Source: Iodobacter sp.
GTDB taxonomy: Bacteria; Pseudomonadota; Gammaproteobacteria; Burkholderiales; Chitinibacteraceae
DNA: 49,904 nt
Assembly (NCBI RefSeq): GCF_025352645.1
Contig: NZ_JANXSO010000049.1
Span: 1 to 49,904, forward strand
Direction: 5' to 3'
Positions 44,403-49,904 of this stretch are shown here, piece after piece. The notes beneath the pieces were generated by a model. It was not told the origin of the DNA. It did no database searches and saw only the letters and a program-made list of their open reading frames with translations. The translations under genes and the position numbers were made by a program. How positions within the stretch are numbered: position 1 is the stretch's first letter; each line of letters begins with the position of its first letter.

Positions 44403-45265
44403 TGGCTCAATATGAAATTGTTAGCGCGCTGACAGAGTTTGCTTTTATGCGCCGCGCACTGGTCGGCAGCATGGCGCTAGCGATAGGCTGCGCACCGGTT
44501 GGCATTTTGCTGCTCTTGCGACGGATGTCTTTATTTGGCGATGCCCTATCGCACGCCGTATTGCCAGGGGCAGCCATCGGCTTTTTGCTTGGCGGCTTAA
44601 CCCTGCCTTGGCTGGCGGGTGGCGGATTAGTGGCAGGTTTGCTAGTGGCTTTAGCCGCCAGCGTGGCCGCCAGAAAAACCCGTTTAAATGAAGACGCTAG
44701 CTTTGCTGGGTTTTATTTACTGGCGCTAGCCATTGGCGTGCTGATTGTTTCTAAATGGGGCAGTAGCGTTGATTTGATTCATCTTTTATTTGGCTCGGTA
44801 CTGGCCATTGATGATCCATCCTTACTGATTGTAAGTAGCGTAGCCACCATCACCCTGCTATGGCTGGCGATTGAATACCGCGGCATTGTGCTGGAATGCG
44901 CCGATTCAGGCTTTATTGCCGCCACCAGCGGTAATGGCATGCGTTTTCATATTGGCTTTATGGTGATTGCCGTGCTTAATTTTGTGGCGGCTTTTCAGGC
45001 CATGGGAACGCTGATGGCCGTGGGGCTCATGATGTTACCTGCCGCCACCGCTCGGCTATGGGTAGAAAGGCTTTCCATGCTGTTTGTGCTGTCTTGGGCG
45101 ATTGCCTTGTTTGCCTGTGTGGCAGGGTTGATTGCCTCTTACCAGTGGGATCTGCCATCCGGCCCTGCCATTGTGCTGATGGCAGGCGGGCTGTACTGCT
45201 TATCGCTGCTGCTTGCGCCTTTTGGCTTATTTGTGCGGCGCAAATCGCGCCACCACGCGATTTAA
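44402..45265 (+). CDS. Metal ABC transporter permease (ZnuB/AztB type)
   Basis: The 287-residue permease is almost wholly hydrophobic with about eight helices. It carries the ABC-3 family signature (SLFGDALSHAVLPGAAIGFLLGG near the N-terminus) and the coupling region FQAMGTLMAVGLMMLPAATARLW. It forms the inner-membrane channel for the ATPase encoded just upstream. The ATG at 44402 is preferred because it overlaps the ATPase stop; an ATG three codons earlier is possible. Confidence 0.92.
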   Translation: MAQYEIVSALTEFAFMRRALVGSMALAIGCAPVGILLLLRRMSLFGDALSHAVLPGAAIGFLLGGLTLPWLAGGGLVAGLLVALAASVAARKTRLNEDASFAGFYLLALAIGVLIVSKWGSSVDLIHLLFGSVLAIDDPSLLIVSSVATITLLWLAIEYRGIVLECADSGFIAATSGNGMRFHIGFMVIAVLNFVAAFQAMGTLMAVGLMMLPAATARLWVERLSMLFVLSWAIALFACVAGLIASYQWDLPSGPAIVLMAGGLYCLSLLLAPFGLFVRRKSRHHAI

Positions 45266-45300
45266 ACCTTAAACCCCCACTTACTTTTCAGGATTTAATT

Positions 45301-46176
45301 ATGCGCAAACATTTACTCGCCCTGCTGCTGGTCGTCAGCAGCGTCGCCCAAGCCGCGCCACTTAAAGTGGCCGCTAGCTTTAGTGTGCTGGCTAATTTAG
45401 TACAGGAAATCGGCGGTAGCCGAGTTGAAGTCAGCAGCTTAGTTGGCATGGATGAAGACGCCCACATCTGGCAAGCAAGGCCTGCAGACCTAAAAAAATT
45501 ATCCGCTACCTCCTTATTTTTTGTAAATGGGCTGGGTTTTGAAGGTTGGTTAAAACGTGTAGAGCAAGCCTCTGCCTATAAAGGCCAAGTAATTACCGTC
45601 AGCAAAAACATCAAGCCAAGGCAAATGGCAGAAGCAGGCCACGAAAGCCATAACCACGGCCACACCGACCCACATGCCTGGCATGACCCACAGGCCGTGC
45701 TGCTGATGGTAGAAGAAATCAAGCTAGCGTTAACAAAAGCCGACCCAGCAGGTGCAGATCAGTACGCACAAAACGCTACCCGCTTTAAAGGACAGATTGC
45801 AGAGTTAGATCAAAAAACCAGCGCCGCTTTTGCTGCTATTCCAGCCGCCAACAGAAAACTGGTGACTTCGCACGATGCGCTGGGTTATCTAGGTGCACGT
45901 TATCAGCTGCAATTACTGCCACTACAAAGTATTTCTACTGAAGCCGAGCCAAGCGCCCGCCAGATGGCCGCACTGATCCGCGAGATTCGCAAAAACAATA
46001 TCCGTGCAGTGTTTGCAGAAAACATCAGTAACCCAAAGCTAATTATGCAAATTGCCAGCGAAACCCAAGCCAAAGTTGGCCCGCCTCTCTATACCGATGC
46101 TTTATCAAAAAAAGCGCCCAGCTGGCTGGCCATGTTTAGCCATAATACGCAGGCTATTTTGGATGCTTTAAAGTAA
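45301..46176 (+). CDS. Periplasmic zinc-binding protein (ZnuA/AztC type)
   Basis: The 291-residue cluster A-I binding protein has a signal peptide (1-18, ending AQA) and captures metal in the periplasm. Likely ligands are H55 (DEDAHIW), H125 (DPHAWHD), H191 (SHDALGYL) and D266 (YTDALS), a three-His plus Asp set typical of zinc sites. A short histidine-rich loop (about 114-128, HESHNHGHTDPHAWH) precedes the second ligand, a feature of zinc rather than manganese proteins. AGGAT lies upstream. It follows the permease by 35 bases. Confidence 0.93.
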   Translation: MRKHLLALLLVVSSVAQAAPLKVAASFSVLANLVQEIGGSRVEVSSLVGMDEDAHIWQARPADLKKLSATSLFFVNGLGFEGWLKRVEQASAYKGQVITVSKNIKPRQMAEAGHESHNHGHTDPHAWHDPQAVLLMVEEIKLALTKADPAGADQYAQNATRFKGQIAELDQKTSAAFAAIPAANRKLVTSHDALGYLGARYQLQLLPLQSISTEAEPSARQMAALIREIRKNNIRAVFAENISNPKLIMQIASETQAKVGPPLYTDALSKKAPSWLAMFSHNTQAILDALK

Positions 46177-46191
46177 GCGGCTGGCCACTCT

Positions 46192-46632
46192 ATGCAAATC
46201 CGCAAAGCTATCCCCCCCCTTGCCGCCTTACTCGCTATTGCTGGGCTGATTGGCTCTTTAGCCTATAACGCTGATGAGCCACTTACCAGCTGGCAATTGC
46301 TGGCTAAGGTTAAAGTCAGCCCAGGCTTATTTGGAGATGCTGAAACGACATTTGACCCTGGCATTAAAGCGCTGGATCAAAAAGAAATGAGCATGGCGGG
46401 GTATATGTTCCCGCTGCAGGCAGGTAGCAGCGTGCGGCGCTTTATTTTATCGGCCAAGCCGCCCACCTGCTCCACCTGCATGCCGGGCGGCAGCGAAGCC
46501 ATGGTATTGGTGAATAGCCCGCAGCCGATTAAAGTCAGCACCGAGCGTATGCACATTAAGGGGCAGTTCAAAATCGCACAGGAAATGGGGCTATTTTATC
46601 GGCTGGATATGCCCATTAAAGTGGTGCAATGA
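46192..46632 (+). CDS. DUF3299-like exported protein with CxxC
   Basis: The 146-residue protein begins with an uncleaved-looking hydrophobic segment (about 7-25). It continues with the DUF3299-type core: SWQLLAKVKV, IKALDQKEMSMAGYMFPLQAG, RRFILSAKPPTCSTCMPGGSEAMVLV and IHIKGQF-like strands. C93 and C96 form a CxxC that could bind metal or act in redox chemistry. It starts 15 bases after the binding-protein gene and so belongs to the operon. A role in periplasmic metal transfer or binding-protein loading is inference. Confidence 0.75.
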   Translation: MQIRKAIPPLAALLAIAGLIGSLAYNADEPLTSWQLLAKVKVSPGLFGDAETTFDPGIKALDQKEMSMAGYMFPLQAGSSVRRFILSAKPPTCSTCMPGGSEAMVLVNSPQPIKVSTERMHIKGQFKIAQEMGLFYRLDMPIKVVQ

Positions 46633-46683
46633 GTACGCACCCAATTAACGCGTTGTAGATAACAAAATGCACGGATCTTCTCC

Positions 46684-46768
46684 TGGGGTGCAACCCGCGT
46701 TTTTTAGCATCGATCAAAGGTTGCTCCCGCCCTACAAGCTTGGCTTAAGTTGATAGGATTCACCCTAG
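46684..46768. repeat. Degenerate dispersed-repeat fragment
   Basis: The stretch includes GGGGTGCAACC and GGTTGCTCCC as imperfect inverted copies, CGCCCTAC, and CTTAAGTTGATAGGATT (46744-46760). The last is close to the innermost part of the 35-bp arm at 33181. It looks like a worn copy of the repeats at 32996-33215. It separates the metal operon from the convergent GNAT gene. Confidence 0.5.
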
Positions 46769-46772
46769 GTGG

Positions 46773-47252
46773 CTAAGACAGAGCAATTTGCTTATACATC
46801 CTTGCGTTTTCTATCCACTGCCCGTGCACTTCGCTGGATAAGCTGTAATCCACCTTAAAGCCGTGAGATTTAAAAAACGGTTGGCCGCTGATACTAATAA
46901 AACAAGATATTTCAGGCAACTTTAGCTCAAACGCTAGATCTTCCAAATGCCTTAGCAAGACCTTACCCACCCCTTTGCCTTGCCACTCACCATGCACAAA
47001 GAAATGGTTCATTAGGCCACTTTGTTGTAAATCTGCATAAGCCACCAGTTGGCCTTTGCATTCCACAATGCGGGGGTTTAATAGTTCCAGTAGCTTGAGC
47101 CAACGCCCCCGATCAAACCTTTGGGGAGCCCAGCCATCAAGCTGGCTGGCTGTGTAATCATTCTGGCAAGCCTGATGAATACTGGTGTAATACAAATCAT
47201 GAAGCTCAGCCGCATCTTCGGGCCGATAACGGCGAATATGTAAATAAGACAT
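46773..47252 (-). CDS. GNAT family N-acetyltransferase
   Basis: The 159-residue acetyltransferase has IRRYRPEDAAELHDLYYTSIHQAC at the N-terminus. The acetyl-CoA loop follows GLMNHFFVHGEWQGKGVGKVLL (Q-x-x-G-x-G pattern), and motif B reads ISISGQPFFKSHGFKV. It is intact, unlike the pseudogene at 1196. The substrate is unknown. AGGAGA precedes the ATG. Monocistronic. Confidence 0.88.
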   Translation of the reverse strand: MSYLHIRRYRPEDAAELHDLYYTSIHQACQNDYTASQLDGWAPQRFDRGRWLKLLELLNPRIVECKGQLVAYADLQQSGLMNHFFVHGEWQGKGVGKVLLRHLEDLAFELKLPEISCFISISGQPFFKSHGFKVDYSLSSEVHGQWIENARMYKQIALS

Positions 47253-47543
47253 AGGCTCTCTCCTGCTTCAGTATATGCACACCCTCTTGCAAAGCCCAGC
47301 CAGTAAAAATCAAATAACATTTATATATAAAAATTTAATATTCCAAATGATTCTGGTAGGTGGCGGTGAAGCTGGTTGGTGTTTTCCAATTAAGTTATCG
47401 CTAGCCCCCGAGTTCGCATACGCGCTACACCTTACAACATCTAATTTTGTTCATAATTACACCGTATAATTTATGAAATATTTGACCAGAAAAAGCAAAG
47501 CTTCATGTAATATGCAAAAATTACTGTAAGCCCTTGGTTTATT

Positions 47544-49904
47544 ATGGCCTTTGATCTACTTGCCTCTTTCGCCGCCGCTTTCAATCAAGATCAGCGCCTT
47601 ATTTCTCTTCAACTGGGTGATGGTGCCGCGTGGGTCGAGCAGCTTCTGCCGCAGCGAGTAATGGGCAACGAGGGGATCAACCAAGCTTATCACTACCAGA
47701 TAGATTGCCTATCGCCTGATGGCGCTTTAGAACTCAAATCGCTATTGGGCTTGCCGGTAGTATTGGCGATTGCAAATGCTCTTGGCGACAAGATTGAGCG
47801 CTGCGGGGTGATTAGCAAAGTGCAATTATTGGGCTCTGATGGGGGCTTCGCTAAATATGCGCTCACAATAGAATCGCCATTTGCTCTGCTTAGATATCGC
47901 CGTACTTCTCGCGTGTTTCAAGACATCAGCGTGCCTGATATCGTCAAACAAGTTTTAGCCGAGCACCAAGATCAAAACCCCGTGTTTGCCTCTGTGCAAG
48001 CTCTAGAGTTCAAGCTATCGGGCGATCATTTACCACGCTCCTACTGCCTGCAGTACCGAGAATCGGACTTTGATTTCTTAGTGCGATTAATGTTTGAGGA
48101 AGGACTTTCATTCCGCTTTGAGCATTTGCCAGGCGATTCGCCACAGGTGCAGCTAACTGTATTTGACGACGCTTACGCCTTACCAGAAGCGACAGAGCGA
48201 CAGGTGCGCTTCCATAGAGCCTCCGCCACGGAAGAATCAGATTCGCTTACAACATGGCGAACTCAGCGCCAGATTGGCAGCAGCTCTGTTTCTTTAGCCA
48301 GTTTCGATTACAAAGCAAGCAGTACCATAAATAGTGCCGAGGATAGCGCCGTAGATCAGGGGCATGGTGGGCAGCAGATTCAGGCTAGCCTTGAAGATTA
48401 CGACCCACAGGGCTTGTATTACGCCTCAGATTCAGAAGGCTTAAGCCGCTATGCTCAGCTGCGCCAACAAGCCTCAGACGCTAAAAAGAAATCCTTTACA
48501 GGGTCTGGCACGCTGCGCTCTTTACAAGCCGGACAGTGGTTCCAGCTAGAAGATCACCCCGCGCATGAATGGGACAGTGCAGAGCAAAGGGAATTTGCGA
48601 TTACGGGGCTTACGTTCACCGCAAACAACAACCTGCCAGCAGATTTAAGCCAGCAGCTACTGATGGTTGCCCCCAGTTTACTAGCAGTTTCAGACGTAAA
48701 GGACGCAGATGCACCCCCTCCTTATCAAGTCGATTTTACCGCCCAAAGGCGCGGCCAGCCGCTCACTGCTGCTTTTGCTCATGAAGCGCTGAGCAAACCT
48801 CAAAGCCGTGGCTTGCAAACCGCCACCGTAGTTGGCCCTGCCGGTTCAGAAGTGCATACCGATGAGCAAGGCCGGATTAAGGTGCAATTTCACTGGCAAC
48901 GCGCCGCTGAGCATCCCGATTTTGGCGCAAATCTGGACGATAAATCATCCTGCTGGATTCGTGTCGCCGCGCCATCTGCCGGTGCGGGCTGGGGACATCA
49001 ATTTATCCCACGTATCGGCCAAGAAGTAACGGTGAGTTTTATAGAGGGTGATATCGATCGCCCGATTGTAACTGGCACTGTGTATAACGGCAGCCATTCA
49101 GTCCCAACCTTCAGCGGCGCTGGTGCATTGCCCGCCAATAAAACGCTATCGGGTATCAAAACAAAAGAGCATGAAGGTGGCCAATACGGCGAGCTGCTGT
49201 TTGATGATACCAAGGGTGAAGTTCGCACCAAACTATCTAGTGAGCATGGCAAAACCCAGCTTAATCTTGGCTACTTAATCCAGCCAAGGACTGATGGCAA
49301 AGGCGATCCCCGCGGCGAAGGCTTTGAGCTGCGCACCGATATGCAAGGTGCAATTCGCGCCAATGGTTTACTCATTAGCACCGAAGCCAAAAGCGGTGCA
49401 AGCGGCAAACAGCTAGACCGCAGTCCAGCCCAAAGCCAGCTTGAATCTGCATTTTCACTCGCCCAAAGCCTAGGCGAAACCGCTACCAACCAGCTTGCCG
49501 ATACCGTAGAAACCGGCGACGAGGGCAAAACCGTTGAGGCCGATAATAGCGCCGGCAGCAAAGCCAGCACCGGCCATCTGTATCACCACGTACACGCCAG
49601 CAAAAGCCTTGAAGCGGGCAGCAATACCGATAAAGACGGCAAGAGCAAATCCAAAGATCAGGCTGGCCAGCAAAAAATTATATTGCTGCACGGCGAAGAT
49701 GGCGTGGCTATCACCAGCCCACAAAGCCAGACCATCTCCGCCGGTACCAACCTTGATCTGGTCGCGCAGCGCGATACCAATCAAACCTCTGGCCGCCGCT
49801 GGATACACAACGTAGGCCAACATATCAGCCTGTTTGTAGCTGGGGTAAAAGATAAAGTTGCGTTAAAACTGATCGCTGCCAAAGGCAAAATCCAGTTGCA
49901 AGCG
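47544..49904 (+). CDS. vgrG: Type VI secretion spike protein VgrG (3' end outside window)
   Basis: The reading frame is open for 787 codons from the ATG at 47544 to the last base, so the protein is incomplete. Residues 1-350 are the gp27-like base (WVEQLLPQRVMGNEGINQAYHY, YCLQYRESDFDFLVRLMFEEGLSFRFEH). An OB-fold gp5-like part follows (about 430-525, GRIKVQFHWQ, SCWIRVAAPSAGAGWGHQFIPRIGQEVTV, DRPIVTGTVYN). Then comes a DUF2345-type region (GFELRTDMQGAIRANGLLIST, ISAGTNLDL, LKLIAAKGKIQLQA), interrupted by a polar Ser/Lys/Asp-rich insert (about 650-710). It tips the T6SS tube and usually carries effectors encoded directly downstream, which here lie beyond the window. The ribosome site is weak. 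Confidence 0.95.
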   Translation, partial: MAFDLLASFAAAFNQDQRLISLQLGDGAAWVEQLLPQRVMGNEGINQAYHYQIDCLSPDGALELKSLLGLPVVLAIANALGDKIERCGVISKVQLLGSDGGFAKYALTIESPFALLRYRRTSRVFQDISVPDIVKQVLAEHQDQNPVFASVQALEFKLSGDHLPRSYCLQYRESDFDFLVRLMFEEGLSFRFEHLPGDSPQVQLTVFDDAYALPEATERQVRFHRASATEESDSLTTWRTQRQIGSSSVSLASFDYKASSTINSAEDSAVDQGHGGQQIQASLEDYDPQGLYYASDSEGLSRYAQLRQQASDAKKKSFTGSGTLRSLQAGQWFQLEDHPAHEWDSAEQREFAITGLTFTANNNLPADLSQQLLMVAPSLLAVSDVKDADAPPPYQVDFTAQRRGQPLTAAFAHEALSKPQSRGLQTATVVGPAGSEVHTDEQGRIKVQFHWQRAAEHPDFGANLDDKSSCWIRVAAPSAGAGWGHQFIPRIGQEVTVSFIEGDIDRPIVTGTVYNGSHSVPTFSGAGALPANKTLSGIKTKEHEGGQYGELLFDDTKGEVRTKLSSEHGKTQLNLGYLIQPRTDGKGDPRGEGFELRTDMQGAIRANGLLISTEAKSGASGKQLDRSPAQSQLESAFSLAQSLGETATNQLADTVETGDEGKTVEADNSAGSKASTGHLYHHVHASKSLEAGSNTDKDGKSKSKDQAGQQKIILLHGEDGVAITSPQSQTISAGTNLDLVAQRDTNQTSGRRWIHNVGQHISLFVAGVKDKVALKLIAAKGKIQLQA

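Overview
The window reads as a stretch of ordinary betaproteobacterial chromosome carrying scattered short intergenic repeats. Gene content (phasin and a PhaM-like protein, YjfB, ApaG, GreB, the rpe/gph pair, MaeB and long-form Pta, and a VgrG) and protein style point to the Neisseriales, probably Chromobacteriaceae; an Iodobacter-like organism would fit. That placement is inference from protein character, not a search. No rRNA, tRNA, CRISPR array, complete insertion sequence or prophage was recognised.

Layout. 1-2040 is a worn region: ORF remnants, an OsmC-family gene, a frameshifted GNAT pseudogene and a GFA-family gene. 2300-3200 holds a phasin with two putative PhaR operators and a YjfB protein. 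3400-11400 runs dnaE, maeB, a short PhaM-like gene coupled to mltA, and an outer-membrane barrel gene. 12200-16700 has a small unknown gene, an Atm1-type ABC exporter, apaG and the tightly coupled rpe-arsC-gph set. 16700-25750 is all on the minus strand: thyA-folA, an orphan sensor kinase, rluB-greB, an unknown gene and mutS. 26000-32940 carries suhB and trmJ (divergent), an AT-rich unknown gene, a sulfurtransferase, dcd, bcp, a PIN-PhoH ATPase and a GST. 33390-37235 is amn and pta on the minus strand. 37790-43300 has a ParA-family ATPase, a RecQ-type helicase with unusual domain order, tdk and a chemoreceptor behind a possible Fur box. 43585-46632 is a compact metal (probably zinc) uptake operon: a 33-residue membrane peptide, ATPase, permease, periplasmic binding protein and a DUF3299-like protein. 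The window ends inside a vgrG of a type VI secretion system.

How the genes work together. Nucleotide and DNA metabolism is prominent (dnaE, mutS, recQ-like, thyA, folA, tdk, dcd, amn). Carbon storage and overflow metabolism is represented by the phasin, the PhaM-like protein, maeB and pta. Metal handling is represented by the zinc operon and, perhaps, the Atm1-type exporter.

The least explained structure is the intergenic repeat DNA. Two short inverted-repeat families recur, one with GTAGGGTGG ends and one with CCTGATTATGTCTCTT ends. At 32958-33280 three inverted repeats sit one inside another. The most interesting protein-coding candidate is the metal-uptake operon, with its overlapping micro-ORF and CxxC-bearing DUF3299-like protein.
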